A stretch of DNA of 64,000 nt from Muricoccus pecuniae (GCF_014199205.1 NZ_JACIJD010000011.1:115173-179172), one strand, 5' to 3'; positions 27,810-38,732 are shown, numbered from the stretch's first letter. Notes: generated by a model not told the origin, from the sequence alone. Program-made: numbers and translations.

Positions 27810-29420
27810 TCATCGGATGATGGGCTGCGCGCCGCCCCCGGCGCCCTCGCGGACGAGGCACCAGCGGCGCGCCCCTTCCTCCTCCGGGGAGCATCCCTGG
27901 AAGAAGCTCTCGCGGCAGGAGCGGTTGGCCCCGGTCTGCCAGCGCCCCGACGCCAGACAGCGCCGCCAGTTCGCCTCGCCCGCGGCGATCCCGTCGAAAT
28001 ACAGGGTTTCGAGCCAGAGGGAGCCGAGCGCGTCGAAGGCCGGCGCCACCTCATCGACCCATTCCCATTTCACCGGCCGCACGGGGTGCGCCAGGGCGAT
28101 GGCGCCGCGCGCCACGGCGCGGCGGTAGCCCTGGAGGAAGTGGGATTCCAGCCGCACGCCGAAGGCCCCGCCCTGCAGGCCGAACACCGCCTCCGCGACC
28201 GTGGTCTCGCAGGTGTCGGGCAGGATCAGCGCTGTGGGGAAGGCCATGGCGGTCCCCGGGAAGGTGCCGGCCCTGGCGAAGAGGTCGATGTCGAAGAAGT
28301 AGCCCACGATGCGCATCCGCGCGGCGGTGGCCCGCAGCAGGGCCAGCTCCTCCCCGGGCGGGGCGCGGTCCCACTGCCGGCCGAGCACGGCCCAGACCTC
28401 CGCCGCCTCGGCATAGCCGGGATCGGTGGCGGCCCAGTGCGCCTCCAGCTCTGCCCCGAAGCCGCGGCCCTTCCCGGCCCTGCGCCGCTCCAGCAGGCGC
28501 TGCATCACCTCCTCCGCCCCCGCCGCCCCCCAGGAGACGACATGGACCAGCCGGTGCGGCGCCGGCTCCGCGTCGAGGAAGGTCTGCAACAGGTAGCCCA
28601 GGCCCTGGGCGGTCAGCCCGCCCTGGCTCTGGCCGGTGAGGACCACCTCGCCCCCCCGGGGGTCCCGCGCATAGGCGGCGGCGTCGCGGATCATGCGGAG
28701 CGCGGCGGTCGAGGCGAACTGCGCCCGCCCGCGCGTCAGGCCGGAGGCCCAGCTGCGGAAGTCGAGATGCGCGAAGACATGCGTGCCGGCCACGGCGTAG
28801 ATCCGGTGCGCCCCGTGCGGCGGCGCCTGCCGCGATTCGAGCACGAGTGCGGCGAAGCCGGTGAAGGCGTCGGTATAGGCGCCCACGATCTCGTAGCCCG
28901 GCAGGGCCTCCGCCGTTTCCGAATGCACCAGCCGGGCGGGGAGGGAGGCCTCGGCCTCCGCCGCGTCGTGCCGGATGTCGTAGGCGCGGTCGGCCGCCGC
29001 CACCGTGGCCTCGTCCAGCATCCAGAGCGGGGCGATGCCGGAGCGCGGGTCCTGCCGCACGTTGCGGGCCTCGTGAGGCGGCAGGGGAATCGTGGCGGGA
29101 TGCTCCCCCGGCAGGTCGACGTCGCGCAGCGATTCCAGCTGCAGCTCGATCCGCAATCCCCCGCCGCGCGAATCGATGGAGGCGCGGACCCCGTGCCGGG
29201 CCAGCACCTCGCGCGCGAAGGAGGGGAGGCCGGAGAAGAGCAGCCTGAGCCCTTGCCCCTCCTCCCGCCCGGCATCGGCGCATTGCGCCAGCTGCTCGGC
29301 CGCGGCGCGACCGCCCGGCTCCCGCTGCGGCCCGGCCGCGGCCGGGAAGGGGCAGGACAGGAGGAGGCCGAGTGCCAGGGCGAGTGCCCGGCGGCGCGGA
29401 GAGGCGGTCGACGCGTTCAT
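27810..29420 (-). CDS. exported alpha/beta-hydrolase-like protein
   Basis: A 536-residue secreted protein. A signal peptide (LALALGLLLSCPFPAAAG) is followed by an N-terminal region without a recognised family. In the middle, VVLTGQSQGGLTA is a GxSxG nucleophile elbow after a strand, as in serine hydrolases and lipases; HVVSWGAAGAEE follows in the position usual for the next strand. The C-terminal third contains six cysteines in LPDTCETT, RRCLASG, NRSCRE, QGCSPEE and RRWCLV, so disulfides are likely. Its substrate is unknown; a lipase-like or peptidoglycan-linked esterase role is possible. Confidence 0.75.
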   Translation of the reverse strand: MNASTASPRRRALALALGLLLSCPFPAAAGPQREPGGRAAAEQLAQCADAGREEGQGLRLLFSGLPSFAREVLARHGVRASIDSRGGGLRIELQLESLRDVDLPGEHPATIPLPPHEARNVRQDPRSGIAPLWMLDEATVAAADRAYDIRHDAAEAEASLPARLVHSETAEALPGYEIVGAYTDAFTGFAALVLESRQAPPHGAHRIYAVAGTHVFAHLDFRSWASGLTRGRAQFASTAALRMIRDAAAYARDPRGGEVVLTGQSQGGLTAQGLGYLLQTFLDAEPAPHRLVHVVSWGAAGAEEVMQRLLERRRAGKGRGFGAELEAHWAATDPGYAEAAEVWAVLGRQWDRAPPGEELALLRATAARMRIVGYFFDIDLFARAGTFPGTAMAFPTALILPDTCETTVAEAVFGLQGGAFGVRLESHFLQGYRRAVARGAIALAHPVRPVKWEWVDEVAPAFDALGSLWLETLYFDGIAAGEANWRRCLASGRWQTGANRSCRESFFQGCSPEEEGARRWCLVREGAGGGAQPIIR

Positions 29421-29482
29421 CGGGACACGCTTCTACGCGCGCGCGGCCCCGCCGGAAGGGGAGGGGTCAGGCCCGGTCCGCG

Positions 29483-29794
29483 TCAGATGAACTGGCCGCG
29501 CAGGAAGCCGAGCGCCGGAAGCGGCTTCCACCGGTGGGGAAGGTCGGCGCGGCGGACGGGCGAGACGCTGTAATTGGGCACCGGCATGCTCGAGCTGCGC
29601 AGGAAGCCCGCATAGGCGCGGACCTGCTGCTCCCGCCAGTTGCGGTCGGCATCCGCGGCCGCGCGGCTGGGATAGATCTCGGCGATCCGCGTCTTGCGGC
29701 CGATGGAGGCCACGACGGCCCAGAGCTTGTCGTCGCGCGCCTGGCTCAGGCGGAGCACCTGGCCCTGCGGCTGCTCCTGGATCGGATGACTCAT
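29483..29794 (-). CDS. hypothetical protein
   Basis: A 103-residue, basic, soluble protein. Features: N-terminal IQEQPQGQVLRLSQARDDKLWAV split by a helix-strand pattern, WREQQVRAYAGFLRSSSMP in the middle, and a conserved-looking end LPALGFLRGQFI. No family recognised. A better start than the ATG at 29794 was not seen. It is followed by the exported hydrolase gene on the same strand (63 bases). Confidence 0.6.
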   Translation of the reverse strand: MSHPIQEQPQGQVLRLSQARDDKLWAVVASIGRKTRIAEIYPSRAAADADRNWREQQVRAYAGFLRSSSMPVPNYSVSPVRRADLPHRWKPLPALGFLRGQFI

Positions 29795-29967
29795 GCGGCT
29801 GGCCCCGTCCCCCCGATGCGCCCGTCGCGGCTCTCGGCTCTCGCAATCATCCCCAGCATTTGTGCTTCGCGGGGCGGGGCCACAAGGGCGGGGAAGCGGC
29901 GAGGCGGCGCGTTCCGGCCAGAGGGGCGCCGGGGCGTTTCCGCGCCGCCGCATCCTGGGCCGGGTTC

Positions 29968-30501
29968 CTAATCCTCCGGCCGGTCGCTGAGGGCGGGCGC
30001 GGCAACCGTTCCGGCCAACCGGGTGCCCTCGCCCAGCCGGATCGTCCCGTCGGGCTGGGGAACCGCGAGCGGGGCGACGAGGACTTCCGCGCTGTTCCCG
30101 CTCACCCCGAGGGCGCGCGCCACGGGCGGGGTGATGTCGAGCAGCCGCCCCGCGCTGGCCGCGCCGCCCCCGCGGATCCGGACCACGGTGGATCGCCCGT
30201 TCCGCAGGTTCTGCACCCGCGCCGTCGTCCCGTCCGGCAGGATCCCGCTGACCCCGAGGGCCGGGACGGAGGCGAGGGCCGGATCGTCCAGCACGGCGGC
30301 CGTGGCCTGGCGCGCCTTGCCCGAGCGGTCCGCGGGCGCGCGTGGGCCAGGGCGGGGCGATGCCTCGCGGGGTGATGCCTCGCGGGGCGCGATCTCGATC
30401 ACGGCGCCTCCGCCGCCCCGCTCGCGGGAAGTGGCGGGAAGCGGGGCGGCGAGGAGGCATGCCGCCGCCAGTGCCGGCCCCAGAATGTCGCGGCGTGTCA
30501 T
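29968..30501 (-). CDS. RlpA-like protein with a reduced double-psi beta-barrel
   Basis: A 177-residue exported protein. After a signal peptide (LGPALAAACLLAAPLPATS) and a repetitive linker (PREASPREASP), the C-terminal half resembles the second part of the RlpA DPBB domain: TARVQNLRNGRSTVVRI, then GRLLDITPPVARALGV, then AEVLVAPL. In RlpA lytic transglycosylases the stretch between the first two segments reads like NDRGPF; here it is RGGGAASA, and the N-terminal barrel half with its catalytic residues is absent. It is probably catalytically inactive or a structural or peptidoglycan-binding derivative. Confidence 0.65.
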   Translation of the reverse strand: MTRRDILGPALAAACLLAAPLPATSRERGGGGAVIEIAPREASPREASPRPGPRAPADRSGKARQATAAVLDDPALASVPALGVSGILPDGTTARVQNLRNGRSTVVRIRGGGAASAGRLLDITPPVARALGVSGNSAEVLVAPLAVPQPDGTIRLGEGTRLAGTVAAPALSDRPED

Positions 30502-30710
30502 GTTCCTGGCCTCCAGGGCGTGCGGGCCGGCGGGAAAGGGGCGCCTCCGCTCCTCGGGCGGGGGGCAGGGAAGGGCTTGCCGGGGGTCGAATCTGGTCCA
30601 TGCGAGGGCCGAGGCAAGGCGGCGGCGCCCGGCCTCATCCGCTCTTGAAGGCCGATCGGCACGGTTTCATATCGCGCCCCTGATATTCCCCCGAATCTTG
30701 GAGGACGAGA

Positions 30711-32536
<1,826 letters not shown>

Positions 32537-32546
<10 letters not shown>

Positions 32547-32589
32547 AGGGTCAGCCTGGGCTGAGGATCAGCCCGGGCTAAGGGATCAG
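32537..32589. repeat. 17-18-bp tandem repeat at the htpG/SDR convergent ends
   Basis: Three units of the form CCTGGGCTGAGGATCAG run from the last codons of htpG to the stop of the convergent dehydrogenase gene. Each unit holds a near-palindromic AGCCYGGGCT core, so adjacent copies can pair as a hairpin and may act as a two-way terminator. Confidence 0.8.
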
Positions 32590-33254
32590 AAAGGGATCTC
32601 CTCGCCCCGGTGGTCGAGGAGAAGCCCCGTTTGCGCCGGCCTCAGCGCGTCGATGACGGAGAGTAGGCGGCCGGCGGCCTCCGCCGGCGCCTGCACATTG
32701 AGCCCGCTCCGGGCGAAGGGGCCCGACAGCCCCGTATCCACCGTGCCGGGATGCAGCGCGACGCAGACGGCGTTCCGGTGCGTGCGGGCCAGCTCGATGG
32801 CCGCCGTGCGCGTGATCTGGTTCAGCGCCGCCTTGGCCGCGCGGTAGCTGTACCAGCCGCCGAGCCGGTTGTCGGCGATGCTGCCCACCCGGGCCGAGAG
32901 GGTGGCGAAGACCGCCCTTTCCTCCCGCGCGAGCAGGGGCAGGAAGTGCTTCATCAGCAGCGCAGGGCCGGTGGCGTTGACGGCGAAGCTGTGCGCCATG
33001 TGGGCGGGGTCGAGCTGCCGTAGCGCCTTCTCCGGCCGGTAGCGCTCGTCGTGCAGGAAGCCGGTGGCGTCGATCACCAGGGTCAGTCCCGGCCCGGCAC
33101 GGGCGGCCGCGGCGGCGATGCTCGCCTCGTCCAGCAGGTCGAGCCGGGGCTCCGTGCTTCGTCCCAGCCGCAGCACGGGGCGGCCGCGCCGCTCCAGCGC
33201 GTCCGACAGCGCGGCCCCGATGCCGCCCGTCGCGCCGATCACCACCGCCGTCAT
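32586..33254 (-). CDS. short-chain dehydrogenase/reductase (C-factor-like)
   Basis: A 222-residue SDR. The NAD(P) motif is IGATGGIGAAL; the active site is YSYRAAK with a preceding serine in TLSARVGS. CVALHPGTVDTGLSGPF after the catalytic lysine is typical of the C-factor/CsgA-like subgroup. The substrate cannot be told from sequence. It is followed by a D-2-hydroxyacid dehydrogenase gene that is on the same strand but upstream in transcription. Confidence 0.9.
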   Translation of the reverse strand: MTAVVIGATGGIGAALSDALERRGRPVLRLGRSTEPRLDLLDEASIAAAAARAGPGLTLVIDATGFLHDERYRPEKALRQLDPAHMAHSFAVNATGPALLMKHFLPLLAREERAVFATLSARVGSIADNRLGGWYSYRAAKAALNQITRTAAIELARTHRNAVCVALHPGTVDTGLSGPFARSGLNVQAPAEAAGRLLSVIDALRPAQTGLLLDHRGEEIPF

Positions 33255-33273
33255 GCGTGCCGGCCCGGCGCCG

Positions 33274-34251
33274 TCAGCCCGGGGGCCGGGCCGCCTCAGG
33301 GTTCACGACATTGGTGGGCGCACCGGCTGCGAAGGCGAGGAGCTGGTCCACCGCCACCTCGTACAGCGCTTCGAAGACGCTCTGCTCCGCATAGCCGAGA
33401 TGCGGCGTGCAGAGCGCGTTCGGCAGCCCGATCAGCGGGTGCGCGGCGCCCAGCACCGGCTCCTCCTCGAACACGTCCACCGCGGCCAGGCCGGGTCGCC
33501 CCTGCCGCAGCGCCGCCTCCAGCGCGCCGGCCTCGATGATCTGCGCGCGGGAGGTGTTCACGAGAAGCGCGGTCGGCTTCATCAGCGCGAGGTCCGCGGC
33601 CCGAACGATGCCGCGCGTGGCCTCGTTCAGGAGGATGTGGAGGCTGAGCACGTCCGTCCCGGCGAAGAAGGCCTCGCGGCTCTCCGCCACCTCGTAGCCG
33701 TCGGCGCGCGCCCGCTGCTGGCTGCCCTCCCGGCCCCAGCACACCACCCGCATCCCGAAGGCGCGGCCGAAGCGCGCCACGATGGAGCCGATCCGCCCGT
33801 AGGCGTAGATGCCGAGCACCTTGCCCTTGAGCCCGATGCCCACCGAGCCCTGCCATTGGCCCTCCCGCAGCCGCTCCACCTCCTGCGGGATGCGGCGCAG
33901 CGCGGCCAGGACGAGGCCCCAGGCCAGCTCCGCCGTGGCGTCCGGCCCGCCGGCGCCGCCGGCCGAGACGGTCACGCCCTGCCGCGTCAGGGCGTCCAGC
34001 GCGAGATGGGCGAGGTTGCGCCCGGTCTGGCTGACGAAGCGCAGCCCCGGCAGCCGCTCGACCACCGCGGCGGGCAGGCGGCTGCGCTGCTGCGTGAGGA
34101 CGATCGCGTCCATGTCGCGCAGGCGGGAGACGAGGGCGTTCGGGTCCTTCTCGGTGTCACGGAACACGGTGACCTCGTGCCCGGCCAGCCGCCCGAAGGC
34201 GGGGCTCGCCCGGAAGGCGTCGGCGTAGTCGTCGAGAACGGCGATGCGCAA
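33274..34251 (-). CDS. D-2-hydroxyacid dehydrogenase
   Basis: A 325-residue NAD-dependent dehydrogenase of the D-isomer-specific 2-hydroxyacid family. Landmarks: RIAVLDDYADAF, substrate-domain VSQTGRN, the Rossmann motif GIYAYGRIGSIVARFGRAFG (glycines partly replaced by A-Y-G), the catalytic arginine in VNTSRAQII, Glu in FEEEPV and His in TPHLGYAE. The start is uncertain: a TTG at 34251 has AGGAG seven bases upstream and gives the family N-terminus; a GTG at 34260 is the alternative. In transcription order it follows the RraA gene, so it may reduce a 2-oxoacid product of that pathway. Confidence 0.9.
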   Translation of the reverse strand: MRIAVLDDYADAFRASPAFGRLAGHEVTVFRDTEKDPNALVSRLRDMDAIVLTQQRSRLPAAVVERLPGLRFVSQTGRNLAHLALDALTRQGVTVSAGGAGGPDATAELAWGLVLAALRRIPQEVERLREGQWQGSVGIGLKGKVLGIYAYGRIGSIVARFGRAFGMRVVCWGREGSQQRARADGYEVAESREAFFAGTDVLSLHILLNEATRGIVRAADLALMKPTALLVNTSRAQIIEAGALEAALRQGRPGLAAVDVFEEEPVLGAAHPLIGLPNALCTPHLGYAEQSVFEALYEVAVDQLLAFAAGAPTNVVNPEAARPPG

Positions 34252-34284
34252 GCGCGTCACTCCTGGCAAGTCGGGGGGGCAGGT

Positions 34285-34962
34285 CTATCGGGGGCGAGTC
34301 TGGAGGCTGTGATAGCCGTGCCGGCGGCGGGCCTCGGCGAGGTCCACCCCGGCGCGGATGTCGGCGAGGATGGCCTCCTCCTTCTCCTCGATCCCGCGCG
34401 CGACGGCCAGCACCGCCTCCGCCTCCTGCAGCGGCACGGAGACGACGCAGCTGTCATCGGCGCAGAGGAGGTCGCCCGGATCGACGCGGACGGTGCCGAG
34501 GACGACCGGCACCATCACCGCCTCCAGCGCCACGCGGTCCTTGCCGGTGCGCGCATGGGCCGCGCGGGACCAGATGGGATAGCCGAAGGCGCGACTCTCG
34601 CCGACATCGCGGTTCACGCCGTCGATCACCGTCGCGGCCAGCCCCTGGGCCTTCGCCGCCTCGGTGAGGATGTTGCCCCAGACCGTGCAGTCCAGCCGCC
34701 CGCGATTGTCGATGGCGATGACGTCGCCGGGGCCGGCGAGGTGGAGGAAGTCGCCGACCGTGCCCCCGCCCGTGCCCACGGGCAGGTAGCGCAGCGTGAC
34801 GGCCTGCCCCGCCACCCGCGCGCCCGGCGACATGGGGCGCAGCCCGTCCACCGCGCCGGGCAGGCCCAGCCGGTCGAGCGCGTCCGAGATGGAGGAGGTG
34901 GGGAGCGCCGCGAAGGCGGCGATGGCGGAGGCGGGCAGGCGCCGGAAGGGGGTGTCGGTCAT
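34285..34962 (-). CDS. RraA-family protein, probable 4-hydroxy-4-methyl-2-oxoglutarate/CHA-type aldolase
   Basis: A 225-residue RraA-fold protein. The metal and pyruvate site is readable in GNILTEAAKAQGLAATVIDG followed by VNRD. Family members with this motif are divalent-metal class II pyruvate aldolases (HMG/CHA aldolase, GalC, LigK) that end protocatechuate 4,5- or gallate cleavage; RraA itself, an RNase E inhibitor, lacks the arginine-aspartate pair. It is a paralogue of the gene at 46260. It sits between a Bug-protein gene (5 bases away) and a hydroxyacid dehydrogenase gene, which supports a catabolic role. Confidence 0.85.
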   Translation of the reverse strand: MTDTPFRRLPASAIAAFAALPTSSISDALDRLGLPGAVDGLRPMSPGARVAGQAVTLRYLPVGTGGGTVGDFLHLAGPGDVIAIDNRGRLDCTVWGNILTEAAKAQGLAATVIDGVNRDVGESRAFGYPIWSRAAHARTGKDRVALEAVMVPVVLGTVRVDPGDLLCADDSCVVSVPLQEAEAVLAVARGIEEKEEAILADIRAGVDLAEARRRHGYHSLQTRPR

Positions 34963-34966
34963 GCGC

Positions 34967-35977
34967 TCAGTCGGCCTTGATGTCGTTCTCGCGGACGACC
35001 CGCCCCCATGTCTCGACCTGCGCGTCGAGGAAGCGCCCGAGCTCCGCCGGCCCGGCGAGGACGAGCCTCGCCTGCTGGCCCTCCGTGACCTGGCGCGCCA
35101 CGCGTTCCTCGCGGAAGGCGGCGCTCAGGGCCTCGTGGAAGCGGCTGACGATGGGCGCCGGAACCCCGGCCGGCGCGAAGACGCCCCACCACGCCTCGGC
35201 CTGCAGCCCGGGAAAGCCGCCCTCCTCGGCCGTGGGGGTGCCCGCCAGGGCCGGCAGGCGCTGGGGGCCGAACTGCACGAGCGGGCGCAGCGTGCCGCCC
35301 GCGATCTGCGGCGCGAGGAGCGCCGCGCTGCCGACAACCATGTCCACATGGCCGGCCACCGCGTCGTTCACCGCCGGTCCGCCGCCGCGATAGGGCAGGT
35401 GCTGGAAGGTCACGCCCGCGCGGCTGCCGAGCAGCGTCATCACCAAGTGGCCGATGGTGCCGTTGCCCGGCGTGGCGAAGGTCACTGCCCCGGGCCGAGC
35501 CCGCGCCGCCGCGAGGAGGCCCGCGAGATCGCGGAAGGGCTTGTCAGGCCGGCAGGCGGCGACGTAGGGCGCCCCCCCGATCAGCGTCACGGGCTCGAGG
35601 TCGCGGCGGAGATCGAAGGGCAGGCGGGGCACCAGGGCGGGCATGACCGCGTGGCTGTCGAAGGTCAGCAGCCAGGTCTGCCCGTCCGGCCGCGCCTTGG
35701 CCACGACATCCGTGCCGAGGCTTCCCGCGGCGCCGCCCCGGTTCTCCACCACGATGCCCACGCCCAGGGCACTCTGCAGCCCGGGCGCGGCGAGCCGCGC
35801 CACCGCGTCGGTGGAGCCGCCGGGGGCGAAGGGGACGACGATGCGGATGGGCCCCGAGGGCCAGTCGCCGGAGGCCCCGCCTTGGACTCCACCCTGGGGC
35901 CCACCCTGGGCGAGAAGGGGGAGGGGCGCCGCGCCGGCCATGGCGGCCAGGAGGCCGCGGCGGGACCAGGAACTCAT
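34967..35977 (-). CDS. Bug/TctC-family periplasmic substrate-binding protein
   Basis: A 336-residue solute receptor with a twin-arginine-like leader (MSSWSRRGLLAAMAGAA). A QGG-rich linker of three near-repeats precedes the mature N-terminus DWPSGPIRIVVPF. Bug motifs: PGGSTDAVAR, VVENRGGAAG, LPYRGGGPAVND and GVFAPAGVPAPIV. The neighbouring aldolase and dehydrogenase suggest an aromatic-derived or hydroxy-dicarboxylate ligand, which is inference. No TctA or TctB membrane gene is nearby. Confidence 0.93.
   Translation of the reverse strand: MSSWSRRGLLAAMAGAAPLPLLAQGGPQGGVQGGASGDWPSGPIRIVVPFAPGGSTDAVARLAAPGLQSALGVGIVVENRGGAAGSLGTDVVAKARPDGQTWLLTFDSHAVMPALVPRLPFDLRRDLEPVTLIGGAPYVAACRPDKPFRDLAGLLAAARARPGAVTFATPGNGTIGHLVMTLLGSRAGVTFQHLPYRGGGPAVNDAVAGHVDMVVGSAALLAPQIAGGTLRPLVQFGPQRLPALAGTPTAEEGGFPGLQAEAWWGVFAPAGVPAPIVSRFHEALSAAFREERVARQVTEGQQARLVLAGPAELGRFLDAQVETWGRVVRENDIKAD
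35877..35912. repeat. 12-bp degenerate tandem repeat coding for a QGG linker
   Basis: Three 12-bp units (consensus CCACCCTGGGGC) inside the Bug gene code on the minus strand for QGG-type tetrapeptides at the leader/mature junction. The position is the same as the AQSG repeat at 158-205 in another Bug gene, although the sequence differs. Confidence 0.7.
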
Positions 35978-36165
35978 CGGGGCGCTTCCTCGTCTTTCTT
36001 GCGCCGGAGTAGATCGCAGCCCCCGGGACCGTGCAAGCCGCCCCCGCCCGGGACCGCTATGCCGGCGGGTTATAGAGGCGCCGGAATTTGGGATAGGACC
36101 GCGCCCCTCCCTGCCCCTAGCGTCCCCCCCCGCGGCCCGCCCCTGAGCGGGCGGGAGGACGACGC

Positions 36166-37185
36166 ATGAACGGTCAGGACGAGCCGATCCTGGACATCGC
36201 CCATCTCGGCCATGTCGAGCTGCTGACGCCGAAGCCGGAGGAATCCCTTCGCTTCTTCGTGGACGTCATGGGCATGACGGAGAGCGGGCGGCAGGGTGAC
36301 AGCGTGCTCCTCCGCGGCTGGGACGACTACGAGCGCGGCTCGCTCCTGCTCACCGCCTCGAGCACCTCCGGCCTGGGCCACGCCGCCTTCCGCACGCGCA
36401 GCGCCGCCGCGCTGGAGCGGCGCGTCGCGGCGCTGCGCGCGGCCGGCCACGAGGTGACGCGGCATGAAGGCAATCTCGGCCACGGGATGAGCTACCGCTT
36501 CCGCGACCCCGACAACCACCTCTTCGAGATCTACTGGGACACGGAGTGGTACGAGGCGCCGCCGGAGCTGCGCCCCTCCCTCAAGAACCAGGCGCAGCGC
36601 TTCCCCGCCCGCGGCGTGAACGTGCGCCGGCTGGACCACTTCAACTGCCTGGCGGTGGATGTCCGCGCCTGCCGCGAGTTCTTCCAGTCCACCCTCGGCT
36701 TCCGCTGCACCGAGCGGATCGAGCTGAACGACGGCAGCGAGGCCGGGATGTGGCTGACGGCCACGAACAAGTCCTACGACTTCGCCTTCACGCGGGAGGC
36801 GCACGGCATCCCCGGCCGCTTCCACCACGTCACCTTCGCCCTCGACAGCCGCGAGGCGATCCTGCAGGCCGCGGACGTGTTCCTCGAGAACGGCGTCTTC
36901 ATCGAGACCGGGCCGCACAAGCACGCGGTCCAGCAGACCTTCTTCCTCTATGTCTATGAGCCCGGCGGCAACCGGGTGGAGGTGGCCAATGCCGGCGCGC
37001 GCCTCGTGCTCGCCCCGGACTGGAAGACGATCACCTGGACGGAGGAGGAGCGGAAGAAGGGCCAGGCCTGGGGCCTCCGGACGATCGAGAGCTTCCACAC
37101 CCACAGCACCCCGCCGCTGCCGGATGGGAAGGGCGACGAAACCGTACCGGGGGACGACCTCTCGGCCGAGGGCATCGCCTCGTGA
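36166..37185 (+). CDS. extradiol ring-cleavage dioxygenase (type I, VOC family)
   Basis: A 339-residue two-domain vicinal-oxygen-chelate protein. The N-terminal VOC module (about 11-125) is followed by a catalytic module (about 152-280). The iron ligands are probably H158 (RLDHFN), H221 (FHHVTF) and E272 (GGNRVEV), as in catechol 2,3-dioxygenases. A ~60-residue C-terminal extension follows. It should cleave a catecholic ring next to the hydroxyls. GGGAGGAC precedes the ATG. The next gene starts at a GTG overlapping its stop, so the two are coupled. Confidence 0.9.
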   Translation: MNGQDEPILDIAHLGHVELLTPKPEESLRFFVDVMGMTESGRQGDSVLLRGWDDYERGSLLLTASSTSGLGHAAFRTRSAAALERRVAALRAAGHEVTRHEGNLGHGMSYRFRDPDNHLFEIYWDTEWYEAPPELRPSLKNQAQRFPARGVNVRRLDHFNCLAVDVRACREFFQSTLGFRCTERIELNDGSEAGMWLTATNKSYDFAFTREAHGIPGRFHHVTFALDSREAILQAADVFLENGVFIETGPHKHAVQQTFFLYVYEPGGNRVEVANAGARLVLAPDWKTITWTEEERKKGQAWGLRTIESFHTHSTPPLPDGKGDETVPGDDLSAEGIAS

Positions 37186-38669
37186 TCGCGCGGGCGGCGG
37201 CGCTCGCCCTCCTGCTCGCTGCCACGGCGATGCCTGCCCTCTCCCAGACCCCGATCCCGCCCCGCCTTGCGTGCGATGCCCTGGCGGGGGCGGATCTCTC
37301 GGCCGATCTTGGCGTGCCGGCCCGCGTGGACGCGGCCTCCATCGAGGCGGAGGGCCGCCCGGCGCCCGTCTGCCACCTGCGCGGCACGATCCGGGGCACG
37401 ATCGGCTTCCAGGCCTGGCTGCCGATGGAGCGCTGGACCGGTCGCTACCTCCAGATGGGCTGCGGCGGCCTCTGCGGCCGCGTCTCCACGAATGCCCCCC
37501 AGGCGCATGGCTGCGTCCCCTATGAGCGCGGCGAGTTCGCCACCGCCGCGACCGACATGGGCCACACGGACCCCAGCGCCTCCTCCTGGGGCGCCGATCC
37601 CGAGCGGCGCGAGGATTTCGCGCACCGCGCCCAGCACCTCACGGCGCGGGCGGCGAAGCTGCTGATCGCGCGCTTCTACGGAGAGGGGCCGCGCCGCTCC
37701 TACTTCTCCGGCTGCTCCGACGGCGGGCGCGAGGGACTGATGGAGGCGCTGCTCCACCCCGAGGACTTCGACGGCATCGCCGCCGGCGCCCCCGCCCTCG
37801 ACTTCACGGCGCAGAACACCTTCCACCATGCCTGGACGGTGCAGCGGAACCGCCGCGCCGACGGCTCGGCCGCCCTGACCGCCGATCGCCTGCCCGTGCT
37901 GCACCGCCTAGTGCTCACGGCCTGCGGCGGGGCGGACGGCGTTGTGGCCGATCCCCTGAGCTGCCGCTTCGATCCGATGTCGGCCGTCTGTGCGCCCGGC
38001 GCCGACCCCGCCGGCTGCCTGACGGAGGAGGAGGCGCGCGCCGCCGCCGCCATCTACGATGGCCCGCGCACCGCTGCGGGCGAGCGGCTGACGGCGGGCG
38101 GGCTATTGCCCGGCTCCGAGGCGAACTGGCGCGGCACCGTCGCCCCCGAGGATGCCTCACGGCCGCCGCGGGCGCTCCTCTTCGCGACGGGCGTGCTGCG
38201 TCACCTCGCCTTCCCGCCGGGCGCGCCCACGCCCGCGCCGGGAGAACTCGCCTTCGATGCCGGGACCCTCGCGCAACTCGCCGGTGCCCGGTCCACCTTC
38301 GACGCGACGGCGACCGATCTCGGCCCCTTCTTCGCGCGCGGCGGGCGGCTGCTCCTCTGGCACGGGCTGGCGGACCAGGACATCACTCCCCGCACGACCG
38401 TCGCCTGGTGGGGCGCGCTGCGGCGCGACCTCGGGGCGTGGATGGTGGACGAGGCAGCCCGGCTCTACCTCATTCCCGGCCTCGCGCATTGCCGGGGCGG
38501 GGTGGGGCTGACCGAGAACGACACGCTCACGCCGCTGATCCGCTGGGTGGAGGAGGGGGTCGCGCCGGGCGATCTCGCGGAGCGCGTCGCCCCCACGGGT
38601 GACGTCGCCCCGCCGGACTTCCTCGGCGCCGGGCGCTTCGGGCCACGGAGCCGCCCCGCGCGGCCCTGA
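37182..38669 (+). CDS. tannase/feruloyl esterase-family protein
   Basis: A 495-residue exported esterase. The signal peptide ends near residue 21 (PALSQ). The family nucleophile is in YFSGCSDGGREG, the acid in GLADQDITP and the base in GLAHCRGG; cysteines next to the serine and histidine form the CS-D-HC disulfide typical of this family. Members hydrolyse gallate or hydroxycinnamate esters, or related phthalate monoesters (MHETase). The GTG start overlaps the dioxygenase stop. Releasing an aromatic acid outside the cytoplasm would fit the downstream Bug proteins. Confidence 0.9.
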   Translation: MIARAAALALLLAATAMPALSQTPIPPRLACDALAGADLSADLGVPARVDAASIEAEGRPAPVCHLRGTIRGTIGFQAWLPMERWTGRYLQMGCGGLCGRVSTNAPQAHGCVPYERGEFATAATDMGHTDPSASSWGADPERREDFAHRAQHLTARAAKLLIARFYGEGPRRSYFSGCSDGGREGLMEALLHPEDFDGIAAGAPALDFTAQNTFHHAWTVQRNRRADGSAALTADRLPVLHRLVLTACGGADGVVADPLSCRFDPMSAVCAPGADPAGCLTEEEARAAAAIYDGPRTAAGERLTAGGLLPGSEANWRGTVAPEDASRPPRALLFATGVLRHLAFPPGAPTPAPGELAFDAGTLAQLAGARSTFDATATDLGPFFARGGRLLLWHGLADQDITPRTTVAWWGALRRDLGAWMVDEAARLYLIPGLAHCRGGVGLTENDTLTPLIRWVEEGVAPGDLAERVAPTGDVAPPDFLGAGRFGPRSRPARP

Positions 38670-38732
38670 GCGGCCCCGGGAAACAGAACCGCGTCCGGGA
38701 ACGGGCGGATACAGGACAGGAGGATCGTCACC

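Noticed and set aside
26100..29573. 1157-codon open frame on the plus strand opposite topB and the exported hydrolase gene
   Set aside because: It is an antisense shadow caused by high GC at third positions; the translation is low-complexity (rich in G, A, R, H) and the opposite strand carries well-recognised proteins.
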